64,000 nt of DNA from Acidobacteriaceae bacterium (GTDB lineage: Bacteria > Acidobacteriota > Terriglobia > Terriglobales > Acidobacteriaceae). A program made the position numbers and the translations under genes. The notes under the pieces are model-generated. The model was not told where the DNA came from and did no database searches. It saw nothing but the letters and a program-made list of their open reading frames with translations. Positions 8,465 through 17,015 of this stretch are shown piece by piece. Numbering within the stretch: position 1 is the first letter of the stretch; the number at the start of each line of letters is the position of its first letter. The DNA lies in assembly GCA_030038195.1 (NCBI GenBank), contig JASHPJ010000070.1, positions 52,405 through 116,404 of the forward strand, given 5' to 3'.

Positions 8465-9505
8465 TCAATGCGCGCTGGTCTCTAGGTCCACTTTGCCCTT
8501 GAAGCGGCTGTAGACGAAGATCACGTAAGTGGCCGCCAGCGCCATGCCGAACAGCCACCACGCCAGGCCTACGGCCAGAGTGTGCGGGCCGGAGAGAGCG
8601 CGGGCGAGAGTGATGTCGTTGGCCGGGCCGGTGGTGGCAGGCAACAGCACCGGGTACACGCCCCAGCACGCACCGGCCAGCATGAAGAACAGGTAGACGC
8701 ACGAGGCGAGGAAAGCTTTGAGCGATTCTTCCTTGCGGTTCCATATCCAGATGGCGGCCAGCGACGCGACCACGCCCACCGGCACGATGAAGGTGACCGG
8801 GTAATGGAAGTAGTTGTCCAGGCTCGCGGGACGCACGGCGATGGTGGCGATGAGGCTGGCGATGGTGAGCGCCAGCAGACCTGTCCATAGCGGCCCGACC
8901 ATGCGCCGGGCACGCTGCTCCAGCTCGCCCTGGGTCTTGAGGCTCAGCCAGAGCGCGCCGTGCAGAGTGAGTGCGACGAGGGCGACCAGCCCGCCGATGA
9001 CCGTGTACCAGTCGAGGATGCCGGGCGCCGGTCCCGGTTTCCAGTTGGTCCACAAAGGCAGGAAGAAGTAGCCGTCTGCGTTCAGCGGGACGCCGCGCAG
9101 CACGTTGGCGAGCGCTGCGCCATAAAAGATGGCGAGCAGCGCGCTGGCCAGGCCGAAGACGCCGTCGAGCAGCGTCTGCCATACGCCCATCGCCAGGTGA
9201 TTGCGCAGCTCCAGGCTTACGCCGCGCAGCACCAGCAGCCAGAGCACGATCATCAGCGGCAGATAGAAGCCGCTGAAGGCCGAGGCGTAGAGCAGCGGGA
9301 AGGCGAAGTAGAGCGTGCCGCCGCCGGCCAGCAGCCACACCTCGTTGCCGTCCCACACCGGGCCGATGCTGGCCAGCGCCATCCGGCGCTCCTGCTCAGT
9401 GCGCGCCAGAAACAGATGCAGTACGCCCACGCCGAGGTCGAAGCCGTCGAGAACGACGTAGCCCACGATCATGACCGCAACCAGCCAGAACCAGATCAAT
9501 CCCAT
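8465..9505 (-). CDS. cydB: Cytochrome bd-type ubiquinol oxidase subunit II
   Basis: A 346-residue integral membrane protein with about eight hydrophobic segments and the family's opening pattern (WFWLVAVMIVGYVVLDGFDLGVG, here read from residue 4; IGPVWDGNEVWLLAGGG near residue 48). ATG 9505 is chosen because AAGGAG lies about 8 nt upstream. CydB pairs with CydA and holds no heme in most bd oxidases but is needed for assembly. The two genes are separated by 34 nt in the order cydA-cydB. No cydX or cydCD is seen next to them. Confidence 0.95.
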   Translation of the reverse strand: MGLIWFWLVAVMIVGYVVLDGFDLGVGVLHLFLARTEQERRMALASIGPVWDGNEVWLLAGGGTLYFAFPLLYASAFSGFYLPLMIVLWLLVLRGVSLELRNHLAMGVWQTLLDGVFGLASALLAIFYGAALANVLRGVPLNADGYFFLPLWTNWKPGPAPGILDWYTVIGGLVALVALTLHGALWLSLKTQGELEQRARRMVGPLWTGLLALTIASLIATIAVRPASLDNYFHYPVTFIVPVGVVASLAAIWIWNRKEESLKAFLASCVYLFFMLAGACWGVYPVLLPATTGPANDITLARALSGPHTLAVGLAWWLFGMALAATYVIFVYSRFKGKVDLETSAH

Positions 9506-9539
9506 CTCTATGCTCCTTCTTCGTGAGGCCGTTTCGGCG

Positions 9540-10886
9540 TCAGTCCGCATGCACCGCTGCGGCGGCGGGCTTCGGCTCGGGGCCGATGCTGATCTCGCGA
9601 TAGACGAGCACCGTGAACAGCAGGCCCAGCAGCGTGTAAAGCCCCATGAAGCCGAGCAGCGTAAACAGTCCGTTGCTCGCCGAGACGGTGCTCGAATAGC
9701 CCTCGCTGGTGCGCATCAGCCCGTAGATCAGCCACGGCTGCCGGCCCAGCTCGGCGGTCATCCAGCCGGCGGTGTTGGCGATGTAGGGCAGCGGAAAGCT
9801 CAGCAGCAGCGCCCAGAGCGCCCATCCGGCGGTGTAGAGCTTGCCGCGCCAGAGCAGAAATGCGGCGACGATCATCAGCAGCGCGAACCAGGTCCCGAGG
9901 CCGGCCATGATGTGGTAGGCGTAGTAGAGCAGCGGCAGCGCCGTGGGCCACTGGTCGCGCGGAAATTGATCGAGGCCCTTCACTTCAGCCTTGGTGGTGC
10001 CGTAGATGAGAAAGCTCAGCACATCGTTGACTACGATCGGGTTGTCGATCTGGCCGGTTTCCTCGTTGGGCTGGCCCACCAGCACGATGCCCGCGCCGGT
10101 CTCGGTCTTGAACAGGCCTTCCATGGCGGCGATGGCCGCGGGCTGGTGACGCGCCACGTATTTACCGTGCAGGTCGCCGGTGGGAAAGATGATAGCGATC
10201 GATGCGATTACGCCGGCGATGACGCCCACCTTGAGGAAGATCTGTCCGTACTCTTTGGAGCGGCCTTCGAGCAGGTAAAACGCGCCCACGGCAGCCATCA
10301 CGAACGAGCCGGTAATCACCGCTCCGGTCATGTTGTGCATGTACTGGAGCAGCGCCCAGGGGTTGAGCAGCAGTTGCCAGAAGCTGAGCACCTGGAACTG
10401 CCCGCCGGGAAGACGGTCATAGGCCACCGGATGCTGCATCCAGGCGTCGGTCACGATGATGAAGAAGCCCGAGATCCACGAGCCCAGCCAGACCATGACC
10501 GCGGAAAACCAGTGCATCCGCTTCGAAAGCCGGTTTTCGCCGTAGAGATACAGGCCGAGAAATGCCGACTCGAGAAAGAAGCTGAAGACGCCTTCCATGG
10601 CCAGCGGTTGGCCGATCACGCCGCCGGAAAGCTGCGAGAAGCGCGCCCAGTTGGTGCCGAACTCGAACTCCATGGGGATGCCGGTGACCACGCCGAAGAC
10701 GAAGTTGATGGCGAAGATCCTGCCCCAGAAGCGGGCGGCGCGGTCCCATTGCTCGTCGCCGCTGCGCAGGGCCACGGTTTTAAGCGCGACGATCAGCAGG
10801 CCCAGCCCCATGGTGAGCTGTGGAAACAGATAATGAAAGGTGACGGTGAACGCGAAGTGCAGCCGGTGGATCAGTTCGGCGCTCAT
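9540..10886 (-). CDS. cydA: Cytochrome bd-type ubiquinol oxidase subunit I (short Q-loop, CIO-like)
   Basis: 448 residues. It reduces O2 to water with quinol electrons at the cytoplasmic membrane. Heme ligands can be placed: His18 (FHYLF), His184 (QYMHNMTGA) and Met376 (GWMTAELGRQPW); Glu98 and Glu106 (EGVFSFFLES) match the conserved proton and heme b595 residues. The quinone-binding Q-loop (about 245-310) is short, as in the cyanide-insensitive (CIO) branch, and the protein is shorter than E. coli CydA. A perfect TGTGA-N6-TCACA site lies about 155 nt upstream, which suggests oxygen- or redox-dependent control. Confidence 0.96.
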   Translation of the reverse strand: MSAELIHRLHFAFTVTFHYLFPQLTMGLGLLIVALKTVALRSGDEQWDRAARFWGRIFAINFVFGVVTGIPMEFEFGTNWARFSQLSGGVIGQPLAMEGVFSFFLESAFLGLYLYGENRLSKRMHWFSAVMVWLGSWISGFFIIVTDAWMQHPVAYDRLPGGQFQVLSFWQLLLNPWALLQYMHNMTGAVITGSFVMAAVGAFYLLEGRSKEYGQIFLKVGVIAGVIASIAIIFPTGDLHGKYVARHQPAAIAAMEGLFKTETGAGIVLVGQPNEETGQIDNPIVVNDVLSFLIYGTTKAEVKGLDQFPRDQWPTALPLLYYAYHIMAGLGTWFALLMIVAAFLLWRGKLYTAGWALWALLLSFPLPYIANTAGWMTAELGRQPWLIYGLMRTSEGYSSTVSASNGLFTLLGFMGLYTLLGLLFTVLVYREISIGPEPKPAAAAVHAD

Positions 10887-11034
10887 GCAGTGCCTCCTGG
10901 CGCGGACGCTGCCCGTGAAAGGAGAAGCAAGCGCTCCTGAAATCGAGCAAGGAGACGATGCGGTACGAGCCGCGGCCCTCCCCAGGCAGAGCTGTCACTG
11001 CTCTTGAATGTAGCGGGCGATTGCAGTCCTCACC

Positions 11035-11050
11035 TGTGACAGGAGTCACA
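11035..11050. promoter_or_regulatory. CRP/FNR-family binding site between cydA and hemG
   Basis: TGTGA-CAGGAG-TCACA is a perfect CRP-type palindrome. It lies about 155 nt upstream of cydA and 138 nt upstream of the divergent protoporphyrinogen oxidase start, so either or both could be controlled. No CRP/FNR gene is in this window. Confidence 0.6.
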
Positions 11051-11180
11051 TGCGCGCGTGCCTGCTGACTTGATTCTTACTCTGCAGGGAAAGATTCTTC
11101 CCGCGTGGCTAGAAATTTCTCGTTTTGAGCGCGCGGACCTGGGAACAGACCTGAGAATAAAAGAGAAGAGAGTGCCAGGA

Positions 11181-12650
11181 ATGCGGATCGGGATCATCGG
11201 CGGCGGAATTGCCGGACTGGCAGCGGCCTACGAGCTTGAGAAGGCCAGATCCGCTGGCGAGCCGGTGGAGTACACGCTCTTCGAGGCGGGTCCGCGGCTG
11301 GGCGGCTCTATCGCGTCTGAGATTGTGAACGGCGCTGTGCTCGAGCGTGGGCCTGACTCGTTCCTCACTGAAAAGCCGGCGGCAGCCGAACTCTGCCGCG
11401 AGCTGGGCCTGGGCGGCGAGCTGATCCCTTCAAACGACGCACAACGCAAGACCTGCATTGTGGTGTGCAACCGCCTGGTGCCGCTGCCCGACGGCCTAAT
11501 GTTCCTGGTGCCTACGCGGCTGGTGCCGACGGCGCTTACGCGGCTGTTCAGCCTGCGGACGAAGATCCGCATGGGACTGGAGCTGCTGCATCCGCTGCGG
11601 CCGGCGCAGGGCGATGAGCCGGTTGCTGCGCTGGTGGAGAGACACTATGGAGCCGAGGCCGTTGACCGGCTGGCCGATCCGCTGCTGAGCGGCATCTATG
11701 GCGGCGATGCGGCGGAGCTGAGCGCGCAGGCGGTGCTGCCGCGGCTGGTGGAGATGGAGCGCAAATACGGCTCGCTGACCCGCGGCATGCTAGCCGCACA
11801 CAGGCAGATGCGGGCAAGCGCGAGAGCTGCAAGTCAATTCACGAAAAACCCGCATGCGGGAAAAAGGGCGCCGGCTGCGATCTTCACCTCGCTGCGCGGC
11901 GGGATGCAGCAGATGGTGGACGCGATCGCGGCGTGGCTCGACCCGGCATCGATCCGGCTGAACGCGCCGGTCAGCGCCCTGCGCAAAGCGGACGAGGGCT
12001 GGCAGGTCGAGTCCGGCGGCAAGGCACATGGCTTTGACGGGATCGTTGTTGCCGCGCAGGCCTGGGCCGCGGGCGTGCTGCTCGGCGAGGCCGATCCCGA
12101 TCTGGCCGCCGATCTGGCCGCCATTCCTTACTCGTCTTCGATCACCGTTAATCTTGTTTATGACGAGTCCCGCATCGGTGCGCTGCCGGAGGGGTTCGGT
12201 TTCCTGGTTCCGGCCAGCGAAGGGCGCGCCATGCTGGCCTGCACTTTTGTTCATCGCAAGTTTCTGGGGCGCACGCCTCCGGGCAAAGCCGTGCTGCGCG
12301 CATTCCTGGGCGGCATGCGCAACGAGGCGCTGCTCGCCGAGCCGGACGATGCGCTGATCGCGCGGGTGCGGCGGGAGCTGAGCGAGATTCTGGGCGCAAG
12401 GGTCCTTCCAGCCGGCGTCGAGCCCGGCCATGCGCAGGTTTCGCGCTGGCGGCGGGCCATGGCGCAGTATGCGGTGGGACACAAGGAGCGCATGGCGCGC
12501 ATCTCCGCGCGCGTGGCTGCGCTTCCCGGATTGCGCCTGGCCGGCAATGCCTACGACGGCATCGGCATCCCGGACTGTGTCCGGCTGGGGCGGCAGGCAG
12601 CGCGGGAGCTGGCAGCACCGGGGACAAAGGCTGCAGCTTCCGCGCGTTAG
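11181..12650 (+). CDS. hemG: Protoporphyrinogen/coproporphyrinogen oxidase (HemG/HemY type)
   Basis: 489 residues. ATG 11181 is chosen because the FAD-binding N-terminus starts directly with MRIGIIGGGIAGLAAAYELE (dinucleotide-binding fold). Later blocks fit the oxygen-dependent HemY family: GPRLGGSIAS, ERGPDSFLTEKP, DPLLSGIYGGDA, TSLRGGMQQMVDAI, and a C-terminal AGNAYDGIGIPDCV that closes the FAD site. The enzyme makes protoporphyrin (or coproporphyrin) from its -ogen form in heme synthesis. It is divergent from cydAB, whose products need heme b and d. A REP-like hairpin follows the gene. Confidence 0.93.
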   Translation: MRIGIIGGGIAGLAAAYELEKARSAGEPVEYTLFEAGPRLGGSIASEIVNGAVLERGPDSFLTEKPAAAELCRELGLGGELIPSNDAQRKTCIVVCNRLVPLPDGLMFLVPTRLVPTALTRLFSLRTKIRMGLELLHPLRPAQGDEPVAALVERHYGAEAVDRLADPLLSGIYGGDAAELSAQAVLPRLVEMERKYGSLTRGMLAAHRQMRASARAASQFTKNPHAGKRAPAAIFTSLRGGMQQMVDAIAAWLDPASIRLNAPVSALRKADEGWQVESGGKAHGFDGIVVAAQAWAAGVLLGEADPDLAADLAAIPYSSSITVNLVYDESRIGALPEGFGFLVPASEGRAMLACTFVHRKFLGRTPPGKAVLRAFLGGMRNEALLAEPDDALIARVRRELSEILGARVLPAGVEPGHAQVSRWRRAMAQYAVGHKERMARISARVAALPGLRLAGNAYDGIGIPDCVRLGRQAARELAAPGTKAAASAR

Positions 12651-12689
12651 AACCTGTCTAAAGACTCTTCAGAGCAAGGCAAGCGCCTT

Positions 12690-12725
12690 GCAAGGGCACG
12701 GCTTTAGCTGAAGCCGTACCCTTGC
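12690..12725. repeat. REP-like long hairpin behind hemG
   Basis: A 15-bp stem with one mismatch: 12690-12704 pairs with 12711-12725 around TAGCTG. The core CGGCTTTAGCTGAAGCCG belongs to a dispersed type with related cores near 34500 and 58390. No T-run follows, so termination is doubtful. Confidence 0.6.
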
Positions 12726-12787
12726 AAAACCGCGTTCGTGCAAGTTCCTCCAGGCTGGGCAAAATACCCGTATACTCGGCTTAGGAA

Positions 12788-13612
12788 ATGACCACCTGGC
12801 CCAACACCTTTCTGGCTACCATCCTGGCCTCCACACGGAACATCGTGGCCGCTGCCAAGGCGCGCGTGCCGCTGGCCGAGCTGGAGCGGCGGTGCCTCGG
12901 GAACCATCCGCGCGGATGGGCCGCGGCGCTGCGGCGGCAGGCTGGGGCCGGACCGGCGGTGATTGCGGAGATCAAGAAGGCGTCACCCTCCAAGGGGCTG
13001 ATTCGGGCGGACTTCGATCCGGCGTGGCTGGCACGGCGCTATCGCACCGGCGGCGCGGCGGCGCTTTCGGTGCTCACCGACGAGCCATACTTTCAGGGCA
13101 GCCTGCGCAACCTGGAGCTGGCTTCAGCCGCCGTTCCGCTGCCCTGCCTGCGCAAGGACTTCATGATCGACGAGTACCAGATCGTGGAAGCGCGGGCGTA
13201 CCGGGCTGACGCCATCCTGCTGATCGCCGCGGCGCTGGCCAACGATGAAATGCGGCACCTGGCCGAGGTGGCCAACGGCTTCTCGCTCGACGTGCTGGTG
13301 GAGGTGCACACGCTCGACGAGCTGCACCGCGTGCTGGATACGCTGGGCGAAACCGGTGCGAGCGCTATTGGCGTAAACAACCGCGACCTGATGACCTTCC
13401 AAGTGACTCTTGATACCTCGCTCGCGCTGATCGAGCAGATTCCGCCCGGCGTGGTGCGGGTGACGGAGAGCGGCATCTTTACCGCGCAGGATATCGGCCG
13501 CCTGCGCCAGGCCGGCTTTGATGCGTTTCTCATTGGCGAGAGCCTGATGCGCCAGCCTGACCCCGGAGCGGCGCTGGAAGCGCTTTTGTTACAGGCCACG
13601 GTCGCGTCATGA
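12788..13612 (+). CDS. trpC: Indole-3-glycerol phosphate synthase
   Basis: 274 residues, a single TIM barrel. It closes the ring of CdRP to form indole-3-glycerol phosphate. Family motifs are in order: VIAEIKKASPSKG (about 58-70, with the substrate-binding Lys), CLRKDFMID (catalytic Lys), VEVHT, GVNNRDL, TESGI and GESLMR. The stop overlaps the trpF start (ATGA), so they are translationally coupled. This is the first gene of the trpC-F-B-A run; trpE, trpG and trpD are not in the window. A TATACT hexamer ends 11 nt before the start. Confidence 0.97.
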   Translation: MTTWPNTFLATILASTRNIVAAAKARVPLAELERRCLGNHPRGWAAALRRQAGAGPAVIAEIKKASPSKGLIRADFDPAWLARRYRTGGAAALSVLTDEPYFQGSLRNLELASAAVPLPCLRKDFMIDEYQIVEARAYRADAILLIAAALANDEMRHLAEVANGFSLDVLVEVHTLDELHRVLDTLGETGASAIGVNNRDLMTFQVTLDTSLALIEQIPPGVVRVTESGIFTAQDIGRLRQAGFDAFLIGESLMRQPDPGAALEALLLQATVAS

Positions 13613-14262
13613 GCCTCTGGGTCAAAATCTGTGCCAACACTTCGCTCCAAGACGCGCAGCTCGCCGTCGATGCGGGTGCCGATGCTGCTGGATTTGTCTT
13701 TGCGCCCAGCCCGCGCCGCGTCACGGCCGGGCAGGCAGCGGCCATTGTGCCGCATCTTCCGGCGGCGCTTGAAAAGATCGGCGTCTTTGTGGATGCATCC
13801 TTTGACGAGATTGCGGCGACGGTGGAGACCGTCGGTCTTACGGGTGTCCAGCTCCACTTCAGCGCTGCGCCGGATTTGCCGGCAAAGTTGAAAGAGCGAT
13901 TCGGGCAAAAGCTGCGCGTGCTGCGCGTGGTGCACTTTGAAGCCGGGGGTGCGGCTGCGGATTCGGGGTTGGATGACAACGTGGACGCGGTTCTTGTCGA
14001 TTCGCGGACGGCGACGGCCGTGGGCGGGACGGGGAAGACATTTGACTGGGCTGCCGCCAGCAAAACTCTCTTCCAAAATGGGAAAGAGCGCAAGCTCGTT
14101 GCGGCAGGCGGACTGACACCGGGGAACGTGGCGGAAGCGATTGCCACGCTGCGTCCGTGGGGCGTGGACGTGGTGAGCGGCGTGGAAGCTGCGCCGGGGC
14201 GCAAGGATCCTGGCAAAGTCCGAGCTTTTGTTGCCAACGCACGCGCCGCGAGCGGCAAGTAG
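13609..14262 (+). CDS. trpF: Phosphoribosylanthranilate isomerase
   Basis: 217 residues, TIM barrel, the step before TrpC (Amadori rearrangement of PRA to CdRP). The catalytic Cys is in KICANTS (Cys8), where most homologues have KICG(I/L)T. The catalytic Asp is in VLVDS (about 127), and GGTGKTFDW and AAGGLTPGNV bind phosphate. VVSGVEAAPGRKD is the usual late block. It overlaps trpC by 4 nt; trpB follows after about 70 nt. Confidence 0.93.
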   Translation: MSLWVKICANTSLQDAQLAVDAGADAAGFVFAPSPRRVTAGQAAAIVPHLPAALEKIGVFVDASFDEIAATVETVGLTGVQLHFSAAPDLPAKLKERFGQKLRVLRVVHFEAGGAAADSGLDDNVDAVLVDSRTATAVGGTGKTFDWAAASKTLFQNGKERKLVAAGGLTPGNVAEAIATLRPWGVDVVSGVEAAPGRKDPGKVRAFVANARAASGK

Positions 14263-14332
14263 TTCGGCCGCAGCGGCATTCCTAGTACACTAAAAAGTTG
14301 CCCCCTGGCGCGGGGCGGGGCAGGAGTCCTTT

Positions 14333-15550
14333 ATGGCATCGGTGATTCTTCCGGCAATTCCGTCTGAATCGCGGCCGGGACGCTTCGGCATCTATGGCGG
14401 CCGCTACGTGCCGGAGACGCTGATGGCGGCGCTCGTCGAGTTGGAGCGCGAGTACGAGATTGCCAAGGCCGATGCAGCTTTTCAGGCCGAGCTGAATGCG
14501 CTGCTGACCGACTACGCCGGCCGGCCCACGCCGCTTTATTTTGCAAAGCGGCTGACCGAGTCGCTGGGCGGAGCGAAGATCTATCTCAAGCGCGAAGACC
14601 TGCTGCACACCGGTGCGCACAAGATCAACAACGCTCTTGGACAGGGGCTGCTGGCCAAGCGCATGGGCAAGAAGCGCATTATTGCCGAGACCGGCGCGGG
14701 GCAGCACGGCGTAGCCACAGCGACGGTGTGCGCGCTGCTGGACCTTGCATGCGTGGTCTACATGGGCGAAGTGGACATGGCGCGGCAGGAGCTGAACGTG
14801 ATGCGCATGCGGCTGCTGGGCGCGGAGGTGCGCAGCGTATCGTCGGGCTCGCGGACACTGAAGGACGCCATCAGCGAGGCCATGCGCGACTGGGTCACCA
14901 ACGTGCGCACCACTTACTACCTGCTGGGCAGCGCGCTGGGGGCGCATCCTTACCCGACCATGGTGCGCGACTTTCACCGCGTGATCAGCCGCGAGATGAA
15001 AGAGCAGATTCTCGAAAAAGAGGGCCGGTTGCCAAGCGCGGTGATCGCCTGCGTGGGCGGCGGCTCGAACGCCATCGGCGCGTTCTACGAGTTCCTCCAC
15101 GACCGGCAGGTGCGGCTCATCGGCGTGGAAGCCGGCGGCAACGGCACGGAGCTGGGCCAGCATGCGGCGCGGTTCCGCGGCGGCGTTCCCGGCGTGCTGC
15201 AGGGCACGTTCTCTTACGTGTTGCAGGATGAGAATGGGCAGATCGCCAGCACGCACTCGGTTTCCGCGGGGCTGGACTATGCTTCCATCGGCCCGGAACA
15301 TGCGGCGCTGCACGACTCCGGGCGCGCCGAGTACGTTGCGCAGGACGATGCAGCGGCGCTCGACGCCGTGGTGAAGCTGGCGCGGACGGAGGGGATTCTG
15401 CCGGCGCTTGAAAGCGCGCACGCGGTGGCCGAGGCTATCCGCATTGCTCCTGCGCTGCCCCCGCGTGACATACTGGTGGTGAACCTCTCCGGACGCGGCG
15501 ACAAGGATATGGGCATCCTGGCCCGCGAGCTGAATCTGAAGAGGATCTGA
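14333..15550 (+). CDS. trpB: Tryptophan synthase beta chain
   Basis: 405 residues. It joins indole and serine with PLP. The PLP lysine is Lys97 in HTGAHKINN; the phosphate loop is [11 protein letters not shown] (about 240); [10 protein letters not shown] near residue 21 is the family's opening. Its best partner is TrpA, encoded 10 nt downstream. A TACACT hexamer at 14286-14291 lies about 41 nt upstream and could give the block an internal promoter. Confidence 0.98.
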   Translation: MASVILPAIPSESRPGRFGIYGGRYVPETLMAALVELEREYEIAKADAAFQAELNALLTDYAGRPTPLYFAKRLTESLGGAKIYLKREDLLHTGAHKINNALGQGLLAKRMGKKRIIAETGAGQHGVATATVCALLDLACVVYMGEVDMARQELNVMRMRLLGAEVRSVSSGSRTLKDAISEAMRDWVTNVRTTYYLLGSALGAHPYPTMVRDFHRVISREMKEQILEKEGRLPSAVIACVGGGSNAIGAFYEFLHDRQVRLIGVEAGGNGTELGQHAARFRGGVPGVLQGTFSYVLQDENGQIASTHSVSAGLDYASIGPEHAALHDSGRAEYVAQDDAAALDAVVKLARTEGILPALESAHAVAEAIRIAPALPPRDILVVNLSGRGDKDMGILARELNLKRI

Positions 15551-15560
15551 CGTCATTTCC

Positions 15561-16343
15561 ATGCCGATCCGTTTCCAGCACAAGCCGGGCCTGGTGGTTT
15601 ACATCACGGCCGGTGACCCTTCGCTCGATGCCACCCGCTCGATCGCAGTCGCGGCCATTGACGCGGGCGCGGACGTGATCGAGCTGGGCGTGCCGTTCAG
15701 CGATCCGCTGGCCGACGGGCCGATTATTCAGCGGGCCAGCGAACGGGCGCTGAAGCACGGTGTGAGCCTCAAGAATGTGCTTGGCCTGGCGGGGGAGATT
15801 CGCGCGGCGCGGCCCGAGGCTGGGCTGGTCATCTTCAGTTATCTGAACCCGATTCTGCGCTATGGACTGAGCAGGTTTGCAGACGACGCCGCAGCCGCCG
15901 GCGTGGACGGCGTGCTGGCCACGGACATGATCGTGGAAGAGGCCGCCGAATACCTGGCCGCGCTCGACTGCGTCCATCTCGCGCCGATCTTTCTGGCCGC
16001 GCCTACCAGCCCTGACGAACGGCTTGAGGCGATTGCTTCACACTCAAAAGGTTTCGTTTATGCCATCTCCCGCACCGGCATCACCGGCAAGCAGCAGAGC
16101 CTGGCGGCCGACGCCGCCGCGCTGGTGGCGCGCATCCGGCGATGGACCACGCTGCCGGTGGCCGTGGGGTTCGGCATCAGCAACGCGGATCACGTCGCGC
16201 AGGTGGCGGAGTTTGCGGATGCCGCGGTTGTCGGCAGCGCGATTGTCGAGCTGATCGAACGCTCGACACCGGACGAAGCGCCCGGCGCGGTGGCCCGATT
16301 TATCAAGGGCCTGCGCCTGCCCGAAACAGCGCTGGCCCGGTAA
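15561..16343 (+). CDS. trpA: Tryptophan synthase alpha chain
   Basis: 260 residues, TIM barrel. It splits indole-3-glycerol phosphate into indole and glyceraldehyde-3-phosphate and passes indole to TrpB. Catalytic Glu41 (IELGVPFSDPLADGP) and Asp52 are in place. The SRTGITG block (about 170) and VGFGISNADHV block bind phosphate. It is the last gene of the trp run. Confidence 0.97.
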   Translation: MPIRFQHKPGLVVYITAGDPSLDATRSIAVAAIDAGADVIELGVPFSDPLADGPIIQRASERALKHGVSLKNVLGLAGEIRAARPEAGLVIFSYLNPILRYGLSRFADDAAAAGVDGVLATDMIVEEAAEYLAALDCVHLAPIFLAAPTSPDERLEAIASHSKGFVYAISRTGITGKQQSLAADAAALVARIRRWTTLPVAVGFGISNADHVAQVAEFADAAVVGSAIVELIERSTPDEAPGAVARFIKGLRLPETALAR

Positions 16344-16637
16344 AAGCCCCATGCAGCTTCCAGCCTCTAGCTTCCAGCTCTTAGCTTGCCCGGTGGAGGA
16401 TTTTGACCGCAGTGGCTCGCATGAGTGGCAGGAAGCGCAAGGCTGGAAGCAAAAGCCAAGAGCTATAGTATTTTCGGAATTGCTGTAGACCGAAAGTACA
16501 CACTCAAGTGGCTTTTTCTCAAGAAAAAGCCACCTTTCACACATCTCAAAAAGTCTATGTGTATTCCGAAAATGCTCTAATTCGTTCATCGCGCGCCTGG
16601 CTGCCATGCCACGCGCGGGACCGGACACGAGGATGCA
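16344..16637. other. Intergenic region with palindromic element
   Basis: 294 nt without a gene. It starts with short imperfect repeats of AGCTTCCAGC/TCTAGCTTCCAGCTC type and then holds the 116-bp element at 16464-16579. Confidence 0.6.
16464..16579. repeat. 116-bp palindromic MITE-like element, copy 1
   Basis: Ends are inverted (left TATAGTATTTTCGGAAT, right ATTCCGAAAATGCTCTA, 15 of 17 positions pair). The centre holds a perfect 12-bp inverted repeat (16508-16519 with 16522-16533, GTGGCTTTTTCT and its complement). TA flanks both ends. A near-identical copy is at 61367-61484. No coding capacity. Confidence 0.8.
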
Positions 16638-17015
16638 ATGACCATCGAAGAACTGCGACTTCGCATCGATGAACTGGACCGCCAGCTCGTTGAACTGCTC
16701 AGCGAGAGGGCCCGCGCCGCGCAGACGATCGGCCACCTGAAGGCCGCCACTTCGCTCCCGGTATACGAGCCGAACCGCGAAAAGATCATCTACGCCAACG
16801 TGCGTGCGGCCAATAAAGGTCCGCTTCCGGACATCGAGCTCACGCACATCTACGAGCGCATCATTGACGTCATGCGGTCCCTGCAGAAGAACGAGCTGGC
16901 ATCGGAGAGAAACGCCCGTCAGACGGGCCATGCCGCGGGCGCACAGTCACCCCAGCGACAGGAATCCGTCGCTGGGGACCCCTGTGGGTCGCCCGAGACA
17001 GGGAATGAGCCATGA
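16638..17015 (+). CDS. Chorismate mutase, AroQ class
   Basis: 125 residues. The all-helical AroQ domain covers about 1-90: LRLRIDELDRQLVELLSERA, GHLKAATSLPVYEPNRE (Lys and Arg of the active site) and the last helix ERIIDVMRSLQ. It turns chorismate into prephenate for Phe and Tyr. About 35 extra C-terminal residues (Arg/Gln/Gly-rich) have no known role. It overlaps the DAHP synthase start by 4 nt; the pair probably forms the regulated first step of the pathway, as AroQ often binds DAHP synthase. Confidence 0.92.
   Translation: MTIEELRLRIDELDRQLVELLSERARAAQTIGHLKAATSLPVYEPNREKIIYANVRAANKGPLPDIELTHIYERIIDVMRSLQKNELASERNARQTGHAAGAQSPQRQESVAGDPCGSPETGNEP

Noticed and set aside
9471..10940. 489-residue plus-strand frame across cydA
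   Set aside because: Antisense to a certain cydA gene; composition is that of a shadow frame.
14282..15583. 433-residue open frame on the minus strand over trpB
   Set aside because: It mirrors a well-supported trpB gene; the product is His/Arg/Gln-rich with no motif, a GC-driven shadow.
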